Assembly: GCA_018402635.1 (NCBI GenBank)
Contig: JAGYIP010000009.1
Location: 186,001 to 250,000, forward strand
Origin: Burkholderiaceae bacterium
GTDB taxonomy: Bacteria > Pseudomonadota > Gammaproteobacteria > Burkholderiales > Burkholderiaceae_A
Length of the DNA: 64,000 nt
Direction: 5' to 3'
Shown piece by piece: positions 24,551 to 32,356 of the stretch. The notes under the pieces are model-generated. The model made no database searches. It had not been told where the DNA came from and saw only the letters and a program-made list of their open reading frames with translations. Each line of letters opens with the position of its first letter. Positions within the stretch are counted from its first letter, which is position 1. The position numbers were made by a program, and so were the translations under genes.

Positions 24551-26773
24551 ATGGTTAACTTTTTTTCTTCTTTGCCTCACGGTGGTCGTTGCCTGGGCAT
24601 GGCCCTGGGCCTGTTTTCGCTCTCTGTCTTCTCTCAGACTGCCACAGTGCTGCCCGACATCGAGGTCAGGGCTTTGCCAGCCTCTTCCAGTGGCCTTGGC
24701 GTTGGCGTGGGCTCTCCTCAGACTCAGCTTTTTACGGGCCAAGACTGGATGAACCAGCCGCTCTCAGGCCAAGTCATTGATCAGGCCGATATGGCGCTTA
24801 TGGGGCCAGGTCGGCTAACCGACCTTCTGCGTTTGGACAGCTCGGTCGAGCCTTATTACAGCCCTTTGGGGTATTACGAGGGCTTTCTTATTCGGGGCTT
24901 TGCCGTTGACCCAGTGCTTGGCATTCGTGTGAACGGAGTGCCTGTTGTGGGGGAGTCGCGGCTGAACATGCAGAACAAGCAGCAGGTTCAGACCCTAAGG
25001 GGTCCTGCCGGAGCTTGGGCTGGAGCGGGCACATCGGCGGGGCTTATCAACCTGGTAACCGAGCGGCCCCGCGATGGTCGCGAGCTCTACCTCACCGCAG
25101 AGTCACGAGCATCTCTGGGGGCAGGCATCGACCTTGGACAGACGGGCCCGCATGGAGGCTGGCGGCTTAATGCCGCCATTGACCATTTAAGGCCCGAGGC
25201 CCGGGGGGCCGATGGTGGCTCGGGGATGGTAAGCCTGGCCCTCGACCGGCCGCTTGGCTCGAGGTCGGTTCTAGAGATGGACCTTGAGTATTCCCGCCAC
25301 AGTCAGCGCAGTCAGCCAGGCAGCCAGCTTCTGGGTGGCACCGTCTTGCCCCCGTTGAACCCGAAGCTTGTGCTGGGTGGCTCCTCGTGGTCAAAGCCCG
25401 TGGTGTTTGACTCGCTTTTTGCGATGGGTCGCATTACCCATGCTGTTGACTCTGACTTCAAGCTCATGGGAACCGCATCGCTGCATCGGGTGAAGACCGA
25501 CGACCGCAGTAGTTTTCCTTGGGGCTGTTCGGCCACCACCGGGACCTTAGCGGGCACCTATTTCTGTGCCAACGGTGATTTCACTCTTTGGGATTACCGA
25601 AGCCTTAAAGAAAAACGCGAGGCGGCCTACCTGGCCATGGATGGGCTCTATACGGTCGAGCAGGAAGGCTTAACCCACAACCTTGCCCTTGGCGCCTCGT
25701 ACCTAAGGCGCACCACGCGCATGCCGAACTATATGTGGGATGTGGCAGATACAAACAACAATGGTCAACTGGATGCTGACTTCAGTGACTATGCAGACAC
25801 TGGCAATGTCTTCACCTCAAGCTGGACAGGTGGAGCCAACCCAAGCCCGTTTTTTAGTGATGTCTTTGACCAGACCATTGAGCAGCTGGCCTTGGTTGCT
25901 CACGATCGAGTCACTTTGCGCAATGGGGATAGCGTGGCGGTTGGTGGGCGTTGGGTTAGGCATGAAGAAGACCTTAGAGCTAACTTCCCCTTCTATCCCG
26001 CTGTGCGTCGGTCCCAAGACCAGACGGTTTTCTTACCCGCCCTTAGTTACAGCCGCAAGCTCAACACAGGCAGGGCCTTCGCCGGGTACCGGCAAGACCT
26101 TGAGGCAGGCCAGCGTGCGCCTTTAAGCAGTGCCAACTACGGTGAGGTACTTTCGCCTCGGCGTATGCATGCTTATGAGGTCGGGCTAAGGCTGCAGCCA
26201 GGGCAAGCAGTGGCTTACGAGGCAACCGCCTTCTATACCCATCGGCCCTATAACTTCCGCCTTGATGCGGGGCTGAACGATCCCTTGGGACCCTTTGTTC
26301 AACAGGGGAGAGAATCCCGGCTTGGGCTTGAACTTGGCGCACGCGGTTCTTTGGGGCAGTTGTTATCGGGCCGGCTTGGGCTCACCGCCATGCAGGCCAA
26401 GGTCTCGGGAACCTCTCAAGATGCAGTCAATGGCAACCATGCCTTAAATACGCCCAAGCTGCGTATGAATGGCCTGCTTGCTTATAAGCTCCCCGCCTTA
26501 CAGGCTACCCAGGCCTCGGTGGTCTGGAACTATGTTGGCAGGCGGCCTGCGACTGCAGACGGGCGGGTCGAACTGCCCTCCTACCATCGTTTTGATCTTG
26601 GCCTTCTTCACGAGCGCCGACTGGGCGAGGGCACTGGGCTTAGCCTTAGGTTTTATGTTGAGAACGTCTTTGACCATGCCTACTGGCGTGATGCCGCCGA
26701 TTTCCTGGGAGATGGCTACTTAACGGCTGGTGCGCCGCGAACCTTTAAGGCAAGCCTTACCCTAAGCCAATAA
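24551..26773 (+). CDS. TonB-dependent outer-membrane receptor, TPP-riboswitch controlled
   Basis: A 740-residue outer-membrane receptor with a signal peptide (GMALGLFSLSVFSQT), a plug domain (GPGRLTDLLRLDSSVEPYY, RGFAVDPVLGIRVNGVPVVGE, QTLRGPAGAWAGAGTSAGLINLVTERP) and a beta-barrel ending ENVFDHAYWRDAADFLGDGYLTAGAPRTFKASLTLSQ. ATG 24551 is chosen because GGGAGA lies seven bases before it; the track start 24536 has no such site. The preceding TPP riboswitch indicates import of thiamine or a precursor. A dockerin-like loop DTNNNGQLDADF sits in the barrel. Confidence 0.9.
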   Translation: MVNFFSSLPHGGRCLGMALGLFSLSVFSQTATVLPDIEVRALPASSSGLGVGVGSPQTQLFTGQDWMNQPLSGQVIDQADMALMGPGRLTDLLRLDSSVEPYYSPLGYYEGFLIRGFAVDPVLGIRVNGVPVVGESRLNMQNKQQVQTLRGPAGAWAGAGTSAGLINLVTERPRDGRELYLTAESRASLGAGIDLGQTGPHGGWRLNAAIDHLRPEARGADGGSGMVSLALDRPLGSRSVLEMDLEYSRHSQRSQPGSQLLGGTVLPPLNPKLVLGGSSWSKPVVFDSLFAMGRITHAVDSDFKLMGTASLHRVKTDDRSSFPWGCSATTGTLAGTYFCANGDFTLWDYRSLKEKREAAYLAMDGLYTVEQEGLTHNLALGASYLRRTTRMPNYMWDVADTNNNGQLDADFSDYADTGNVFTSSWTGGANPSPFFSDVFDQTIEQLALVAHDRVTLRNGDSVAVGGRWVRHEEDLRANFPFYPAVRRSQDQTVFLPALSYSRKLNTGRAFAGYRQDLEAGQRAPLSSANYGEVLSPRRMHAYEVGLRLQPGQAVAYEATAFYTHRPYNFRLDAGLNDPLGPFVQQGRESRLGLELGARGSLGQLLSGRLGLTAMQAKVSGTSQDAVNGNHALNTPKLRMNGLLAYKLPALQATQASVVWNYVGRRPATADGRVELPSYHRFDLGLLHERRLGEGTGLSLRFYVENVFDHAYWRDAADFLGDGYLTAGAPRTFKASLTLSQ

Positions 26774-26788
26774 GAAAATGGTAGCCTT

Positions 26789-26808
26789 CGCAGATTCTTT
26801 TATCTGCG
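26789..26808 (+). promoter_or_regulatory. Inverted repeat before the MarR gene
   Basis: CGCAGAT-TCTTTT-ATCTGCG is a perfect 7-bp inverted repeat with a 6-base loop, placed directly before the GGAGG ribosome-binding site of the MarR-family gene and after the receptor stop codon. It could be the autoregulatory operator of the MarR protein or an mRNA hairpin. Confidence 0.45.
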
Positions 26809-26817
26809 GAGGCGAGC

Positions 26818-27297
26818 GTGACAACTGTCGTGCCGGATCAGGCTGTTAGGGTTCTAAAGCAGTTTCGGGTCATATTTAGTGCGGTGAAGGAGCATTACCG
26901 CAGGGTTGAGCAGATCACAGGCATCTCGGGCTCCCATGTCTGGGCCTTGGTGGTTATTGACGAAAATCCGGGTATTCGGCCAGGTGCCCTTAATGACCGC
27001 CTAGCCATCCACCAATCGACGGCAAGCAATATTGTCAGGCACTTGGTTGCCCAGGGCTACGTGCTTCGTACCCGCAGTCAGACCGATGCCCGTGCCTTTG
27101 AGCTGGCTACAACGCCTAAAGGACATGAGCTTTTAGCTAGGGTTCCGGAACCGAAGATGGGCCTTTTAGTGAACGCCTTGGCTGAAATGCCGAATGCCTC
27201 GGTTGCGTCCCTTGAGGGGCTACTTGACCACCTTATTGCCCGTATGGGTCAGCCCGCTGCGAGCCAAAGCTCCGCCTTTGAACCCCTTATTGACTAA
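26818..27297 (+). CDS. MarR-family transcriptional regulator
   Basis: A 159-residue MarR-type winged-helix protein. The recognition region RPGALNDRLAIHQSTASNIVRHLVAQGYVLRTRSQTDARAFEL contains the HTH and the wing, with helical N- and C-terminal parts for dimerisation. The start is GTG 26818, preceded by GGAGG. It is in the same direction as the TonB receptor, 44 bases downstream, and a strong terminator follows. Effector and targets are unknown. Confidence 0.88.
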   Translation: MTTVVPDQAVRVLKQFRVIFSAVKEHYRRVEQITGISGSHVWALVVIDENPGIRPGALNDRLAIHQSTASNIVRHLVAQGYVLRTRSQTDARAFELATTPKGHELLARVPEPKMGLLVNALAEMPNASVASLEGLLDHLIARMGQPAASQSSAFEPLID

Positions 27298-27343
27298 AGA
27301 CAGCCGGCTTACATCAACACCCGTTTGAAAGCGTACTGCCCAT

Positions 27344-27374
27344 AAAAAAAGCCCGGTAAGACCGGGCTTTTTTT
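27344..27374. terminator. Strong bidirectional rho-independent terminator
   Basis: AAAAAAA-GCCCGGT-AAG-ACCGGGC-TTTTTTT gives a perfect 7-bp GC-rich stem flanked by A and T tracts. It can stop transcription from both the MarR gene and the convergent symporter gene. Confidence 0.95.
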
Positions 27375-27409
27375 ATTCTGGTGAGGTGACCCTCACCAGA
27401 AACTGCTGC

Positions 27410-29497
27410 TTAGTTTGCCATTTTCAGGTCGGGGTACCGAACCTGGGAGACCATATCCTGCACCTCACGGCTCGGCGCGGGGGTAATAAGGGTCACAAGA
27501 ATAATGACCGCAAAACCCAAAGGCACACCGAATATACCCGATGAGATGGCACCAATACCGAACCACTGATCGGGACCAATAGGAACCGAACGGGCAATAC
27601 CCCAAATAACCTCACGCATCCATGGCTGGTTAACCGACATGTAGTAGAAGCAGATGACGATGCCAGAGATCATGCCTAGCGAGGCAGCAATACCCGTTGT
27701 ACGCTTCCAGAAAATGCCCAGCACAAGTGCGGGGAAGAATCCGGCAGCAGCAAACGAGAAGGCAGCACCCACCAAGAACAAGATGTCGGCAGGCTTCTGC
27801 TGGGCCACCAAGGCTGCTAGCACTGCCACAACAAGGAGCATGGTCTTCGAGATGGCCACACGACGCGACACCGGTGCATTGGGGTCAATCATCTTGTAGT
27901 AAACGTCGTGGGACAGAGCATTTGCCATGGTGAGCAACAGACCGTCAGAGGTTGACAGTGCTGCAGCAAGACCGCCCGCAGCCACCATGCCCGAGACAAC
28001 ATAAGGCAGACCGGCTATTTCGGGGGTTGCGAGCACAACAATATCGGGTCCAATCCTCACCTCCGCAAGCTGAACAATACCGTCCTTATTAGCATCGACG
28101 ATGCTTAGAAGCGATGCATCCACCGCACTCCAGTTCGCAACCCAGGCCGGCAAGGTTGCAATCTGACTTCCCACAATGTCGTTGTACATCACGAACTTCA
28201 CCAAGACAGCAAGAGCAGGCGCCGTGAAGTAGAGCAGGAAGATAAAGAACAGCGACCATGTAACCGAGTTACGAGCCTCACGCACGGACGGTGTGGTGTA
28301 GAAACGCATAAGGATGTGAGGCAGAGCCGCTGTTCCCAACATAAGCGTGAAGGTGAGTGCTAGGAAATTAAGCCGCGCGGTATCTTTGGCTGCTTCGTCC
28401 TTGCCTGGGAACGCTGCAGCGTGCGCGCGAGGAGGATTCGCTCTTGCAGCAAGCCCCTTCTCTGCATTCTGGGCCCTTGAGTAGGCCGCAAGGTCTGCAG
28501 GAAACTTCGCTAAGGAATCTTCCGCTGCGGCAAGCCCTGCAGGGTCGGAGCCAGATGCCTTCAACTCAGCAACCTTGGTCTCAAGTGCGGACTTATCGGC
28601 CGCAAATGAAGCCTCAGGGTTTTTCAGCTTTTCGGTGGCAGCAGCGGCCCGGTCTTTGAAGATTTGACGAACCTCAAGCTCTTTGGGGTCGGCATTAATT
28701 TTCTTCTCAAGCTCAGTTACCTTAACAAGCTGCTGACCGTAGACGAGCTGAGGAATGGGAAAGCCTGTTTGCTTCACAGACAGCCAGACCACAGGAATCA
28801 TGTAGGCGATGATGAGAATGATGTACTGGGCAACCTGAGTCCAGGTTACCGCGCGCATGCCGCCCAGGAACGAGCAGACCAAAATACCCGCAAGACCCAA
28901 GAAGACACCAAGCTCAAAACTTACCCCGGTAAGGCGCGTTGTGATAATGCCTACACCGTAAATCTGGGCCACCACGTAGGTGAAGGAGCAGAGAATGGCA
29001 ATGGCCACACCAATGAGACGGGGAATATTTCCACCATAACGGGCACCTAGGAAGTCGGGAATGGTGTACTGGCCAAACTTACGCAGGAAGGGGGCAAGAA
29101 AGAGCGCCACAAGCACATAACCACCCGTCCAGCCCATAACGAAGGCCAGAGACCCATAACCACCGGCGTACAGACCACCTGCCATACCAATAAACGAGGC
29201 AGCTGACATCCAGTCGGCGCCGGTTGCCATTCCGTTGAACACGGCGGGTACCCTGCGGCCTGCGACGTAGTAGTCGTCGGCCTCGTTGGTGCGGCTTAAG
29301 TAGCCAATACCTGCGTAAAGGACGATGGTTGCAATAAGAAAGACAATGCCAATCGCCTGATTGGACATGCCCATTTGCTCACCAATGGCAAGAACAACAC
29401 AGAAGGCTAGAAAGCCGCCGGTGTACCAGATGTAGACCTTTTTTAATTGATTAAAAAAGGCACGCTGGGACGAGGTTGCATCGAGCATATTCGCCAT
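27410..29497 (-). CDS. Sodium/solute symporter (VC_2705 subfamily, ActP-like)
   Basis: A 695-residue SSS-family symporter, probably for acetate or another short monocarboxylate, paired with the DUF4212 small subunit encoded just upstream. Core signatures include ATGADWMSAASFIGMAGGLYAGGYGSLAFVMGWTGGY and GGLAAALSTSDGLLLTMANALSHDVYY. I start at ATG 29497 (MANMLDA, AGGAGG upstream), not at 29821, because the extra 108 residues run across the DUF4212 gene out of frame. Unusual insertions are a coiled-coil-like loop (about residues 240-340) and a perfect EF-hand loop DANKDGIVQLAE. Confidence 0.92.
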   Translation of the reverse strand: MANMLDATSSQRAFFNQLKKVYIWYTGGFLAFCVVLAIGEQMGMSNQAIGIVFLIATIVLYAGIGYLSRTNEADDYYVAGRRVPAVFNGMATGADWMSAASFIGMAGGLYAGGYGSLAFVMGWTGGYVLVALFLAPFLRKFGQYTIPDFLGARYGGNIPRLIGVAIAILCSFTYVVAQIYGVGIITTRLTGVSFELGVFLGLAGILVCSFLGGMRAVTWTQVAQYIILIIAYMIPVVWLSVKQTGFPIPQLVYGQQLVKVTELEKKINADPKELEVRQIFKDRAAAATEKLKNPEASFAADKSALETKVAELKASGSDPAGLAAAEDSLAKFPADLAAYSRAQNAEKGLAARANPPRAHAAAFPGKDEAAKDTARLNFLALTFTLMLGTAALPHILMRFYTTPSVREARNSVTWSLFFIFLLYFTAPALAVLVKFVMYNDIVGSQIATLPAWVANWSAVDASLLSIVDANKDGIVQLAEVRIGPDIVVLATPEIAGLPYVVSGMVAAGGLAAALSTSDGLLLTMANALSHDVYYKMIDPNAPVSRRVAISKTMLLVVAVLAALVAQQKPADILFLVGAAFSFAAAGFFPALVLGIFWKRTTGIAASLGMISGIVICFYYMSVNQPWMREVIWGIARSVPIGPDQWFGIGAISSGIFGVPLGFAVIILVTLITPAPSREVQDMVSQVRYPDLKMAN

Positions 29498-29499
29498 GG

Positions 29500-29763
29500 T
29501 TAATCCTCCTCTGCTTCGGCAACGCCGAATTCTTTGTCGATTCGATTCATCGACCTGGCGTAATACCAAATGATGAGCACATAGACGATCAGTGACCCTT
29601 GTGCGCCGACCCAGAATGCAAAGGGCCAGCCAAAAAAGTTGAACTGCAGGCTCTCGGCAAAGTAGCCCACCACGTAGGTGACTACAAACCAAATGGCCAG
29701 CAGGCCTGCCGTCTTTCGAAGCAGCGCTTGCCAGTAGGCAAGGTGTCGTTCCGTCAGTTGCAT
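29500..29763 (-). CDS. DUF4212 small subunit of the sodium/solute symporter
   Basis: An 87-residue protein with two transmembrane helices (LLAIWFVVTYVVGYFA and WVGAQGSLIVYVLIIWYYARSMNRID), the standard form of DUF4212. These proteins accompany VC_2705-type symporters as a small partner. The gene precedes the permease by two bases in the same operon. The ATG at 29763 follows a GGAGG site. Confidence 0.92.
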   Translation of the reverse strand: MQLTERHLAYWQALLRKTAGLLAIWFVVTYVVGYFAESLQFNFFGWPFAFWVGAQGSLIVYVLIIWYYARSMNRIDKEFGVAEAEED

Positions 29764-29840
29764 GAAGTCCTCCAGTTAAGATGTTGTATTTACGGTTTAT
29801 AACTACCGCTTCATCGGTCAAAAACTCTAAACTCGGCTAA

Positions 29841-29854
29841 TAGTACTAGTACTA
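29841..29854. promoter_or_regulatory. Perfect 14-base palindrome upstream of the symporter operon
   Basis: TAGTACTAGTACTA is identical to its reverse complement. It lies 78 bases upstream of the DUF4212 start codon, between it and the end of the TPR gene. This position suits an operator for a dimeric regulator of the symporter operon. Confidence 0.4.
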
Positions 29855-29865
29855 CGAAACTTTTG

Positions 29866-30453
29866 CTACTTAAATGGGTCGCGCACACCGGCATCAACGC
29901 CGGTTTCTTTTTGCAGCTGCAGAGCAAGCTTAGGCTCAAACGAGCCTAGCTTGCGGGTGATTTTTCTGTAGCCTTTCTCGTCGCCCATTTTGAACTGCAG
30001 CACCGCCAAGTGGTAATAGCCATAGGGGCTCATGGGCTGAAGGTCGACTGTGCGTTGCAGCGCAGCCTTTGCCTCTTGGTTGCGTTCCAGGGCCATAAGG
30101 GAAAGGGCCCGGCCGTAATGGGCCCGGTCGAGCCGGTCTTGATGACGAATGGCCTGGTCGAAGGCTGCTAGCGCCTGTTCGTGTTCATCACGCTTTTGTA
30201 GAAGAAACCCCAGGTTGAACCAGGCTGCTGACTGACTGCTGTCAATGTCGAGGCTTTTGCGAAGCACTGCTTCGGCCTCAGCGAACTGCTGGTTAAGGGA
30301 GAGATGGTTTGCGGCGGTAACAAGGGCGACTGCGTTGTCAGGCTTAAAGCGTTGGGCTTCAAGCCAGTATTCGGCCGCAAGGCCTTGACGCCCAAAAATG
30401 CCGCACCAGATACCGAGTTGCTTGTAAAACCAGTGGTTAAGATGCCCAAACAT
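29866..30453 (-). CDS. TPR-repeat protein
   Basis: A 195-residue protein made largely of tetratricopeptide repeats: AVALVTAANHLSLNQQFAEAEAVLRKSLDID, SAAWFNLGFLLQKRDEHEQALAAFDQAIR, DRAHYGRALSLMALERNQEAKAALQRTVDLQP and SPYGYYHLAVLQFKMGDE. An aromatic N-terminal helix (LNHWFYKQLGIWCGIFG) may contact the membrane. It follows a membrane-protein gene by 12 bases and is probably coexpressed with it. It is most likely a protein-interaction scaffold; partner unknown. Confidence 0.85.
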   Translation of the reverse strand: MFGHLNHWFYKQLGIWCGIFGRQGLAAEYWLEAQRFKPDNAVALVTAANHLSLNQQFAEAEAVLRKSLDIDSSQSAAWFNLGFLLQKRDEHEQALAAFDQAIRHQDRLDRAHYGRALSLMALERNQEAKAALQRTVDLQPMSPYGYYHLAVLQFKMGDEKGYRKITRKLGSFEPKLALQLQKETGVDAGVRDPFK

Positions 30454-30465
30454 AAGCCGCCTTAG

Positions 30466-30789
30466 TTAGCCTGCCGGAGTGACCGACGAGGGAATGTAGA
30501 TGGCAGCTTTGGCAAGCAGAAGCCCGAACCAAAGCCAGAACAGCAAAAAAAAACCAACCATAGGAAGGTGCCTGTCGGCAATCTGCTTGGGGGTGATGAC
30601 ACGAACAGACCTAACCACCGGGCTACTAAGAAGACGAAAAAAGCGATAGACCGCGTTGGTTTCATGCCTTCCGAAGCTTAAGAGGTAGACCAGACCTTGG
30701 CCCAATAAAATGAGGGCCGCGAATTCAACAAGGCCTTTGAAAATTACAACAAGATCCCCCAATACAAAACCCCCGTAAAATACTTTCAC
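30466..30789 (-). CDS. Hypothetical membrane protein
   Basis: A 107-residue protein with an N-terminal hydrophobic stretch (LVEFAALILLGQGLVYLLSFG) and a second helix (LPMVGFFLLFWLWFGLLLAKAAIY). A YggT-like or DUF-type membrane fold is possible but not certain. It is upstream of the TPR gene and divergent from the CBS/DUF294 gene. Function unknown. Confidence 0.7.
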   Translation of the reverse strand: MKVFYGGFVLGDLVVIFKGLVEFAALILLGQGLVYLLSFGRHETNAVYRFFRLLSSPVVRSVRVITPKQIADRHLPMVGFFLLFWLWFGLLLAKAAIYIPSSVTPAG

Positions 30790-30843
30790 TAGGGTACGTG
30801 CGTTCGCGAACGATGTCTAGCCCATCCGATCTAGAGGAAACCC

Positions 30844-32340
30844 GTGTTTGACGCAATGCAGCAAGACCTCCAAGACCTCCAAGAGCTCGGCCTCGAACGT
30901 CCTCTGGGAAGTCTTATAAGAGGTGACCCCTTGGCATGCCTGCCAGAGACCCCTATTGAGCAGGCATTTCAATCGATGGACCTTTCGGGCCTTGGGTCGA
31001 TTGTTGTTGTGAACACCTTTTTAGTTCCCGTAGGCATTTTGACCCGCTACGACCTCATACGCCGGGTCATCCTGCCAAAGCGTAACCTCTCCACTCCCAT
31101 TGCCGAGGTTATGACCGCAAACGTAAAGGTGGCAGCTGCCAACATGACCGTTATGGAGGCTATGTTGCTGATGGCAAGCCACGGTATTCGGCACCTGCCA
31201 GTCATTGAGTCGGGTCGCCTTCGAGGTGTTGTCTCAGAAAGTGACCTCATGGCCTACCAAAGGCAGAGCCTTCGAAGCCTGTCGGCCTCTGTAGTTAGGG
31301 CGGAAAGCATTGGCAGTCTGGCCAGCATTCAAAACGATGTCCGCCGACTGGCGGCCCGTTTACTCTCCGATGGGCTTTCCGCAACCGCCGTGGCTCGACT
31401 CGTGAGCCATCTGAACGATGCCACCACCCGACGGGTCATTGAACTGGTCTCTGGGAAGCACTCGCAGGCTTTGCAGCGGGTTCGCTGGTGCTGGCTCGCC
31501 CTTGGCTCGGAAGGCCGCGAAGAACAGACCATTGCAACTGATCAAGACAATGCGCTCATTTTCGAGCCTGTCGGGCCGGCAGGCTCAGACCCCGACGAGA
31601 TTCGTGAGTCCCTTATGGCCTTTGCCGTTGATGTGAATCAGGGTTTGGCTGATGCCGGCTTCCCGCTTTGTAAGGGTGGGGTGATGGCACGTTATCCAAA
31701 ATGGTGTCGCAGTCAGTCGGAATGGAAGGCTGTTCTGCTTGACTGGTTTAAGCGACCCACCCCCGAGAAAATTCTCGATGCCCATATCTTTTTCGATTTT
31801 CGGGCGCTGGCCGGTGAGGCGCAGCTTGCCGAATCGCTGCGCGATTGGCTTACGCAAGAGGTGCGAGCCCAGCCTGTGTTTCTTAGAGAATTTGCCCAAG
31901 ACGCCATACGGTCTCGCGTGGGAGAGCTTCCCAGGCCCGTCTTCTTCTCGGCGCTTGCCCGCTGGTTTCGTAAGAAAGGGCTACGGGGCAACTGGCTTTC
32001 GCCCGCGCATCTTGATATTAAACGCGATGCCACTGCGCCCGTTGTGGCCTGGACCCGAGTCTTGTCGATGGTGCGTGGGGTTTCGGCGACCTCAACCGAT
32101 GGAAGGCTTCAGGGCTTAGAGGCAGAAGGAGCCATTCAACGCAGTGAGGCCCAGGCCTTGCGCGAGGCCTTCGACCTTGCTCAGCGCTACCGACTGCGGG
32201 CACAGCTTGCGGGTACTGACAAGCCCAACGAGCTTGCCCTTGACCCGTTAAGTCTGCATGAGATTGATCAGCTCACACATGCTCTTGATGTGCTTGCAAA
32301 CCTAAAGGGTGCAGTCAGTCTCGATCTACGACTTGTCTAG
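30844..32340 (+). CDS. CBS-pair and DUF294 nucleotidyltransferase-like signalling protein
   Basis: A 498-residue cytoplasmic protein. Two CBS domains occupy about residues 25-145 (MDLSGLGSIVVVNTFLVPVGILTRYDLIRRVI, MASHGIRHLPVIESGRLRGVVSESDL). A DUF294 nucleotidyltransferase core follows, with the GSxxR-type motif LGSEGREEQTIATDQDNALIF, and then a DUF294_C helical domain. This family resembles the N-terminal part of GlnD and is often found next to DUF4212/SSS symporters, as here. CBS pairs usually sense adenine nucleotides. The 5' end contains a short CAAGACCTC direct repeat giving LQDLQEL. Confidence 0.88.
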   Translation: MFDAMQQDLQDLQELGLERPLGSLIRGDPLACLPETPIEQAFQSMDLSGLGSIVVVNTFLVPVGILTRYDLIRRVILPKRNLSTPIAEVMTANVKVAAANMTVMEAMLLMASHGIRHLPVIESGRLRGVVSESDLMAYQRQSLRSLSASVVRAESIGSLASIQNDVRRLAARLLSDGLSATAVARLVSHLNDATTRRVIELVSGKHSQALQRVRWCWLALGSEGREEQTIATDQDNALIFEPVGPAGSDPDEIRESLMAFAVDVNQGLADAGFPLCKGGVMARYPKWCRSQSEWKAVLLDWFKRPTPEKILDAHIFFDFRALAGEAQLAESLRDWLTQEVRAQPVFLREFAQDAIRSRVGELPRPVFFSALARWFRKKGLRGNWLSPAHLDIKRDATAPVVAWTRVLSMVRGVSATSTDGRLQGLEAEGAIQRSEAQALREAFDLAQRYRLRAQLAGTDKPNELALDPLSLHEIDQLTHALDVLANLKGAVSLDLRLV

Positions 32341-32356
32341 TGCTGCGTGCTAAGAA

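Noticed and set aside
29498-29821. Extended 803-residue version of the sodium/solute symporter
   Set aside because: The extra 108 residues overlap the DUF4212 gene in another frame; AGGAGG before ATG 29497 marks the real start.
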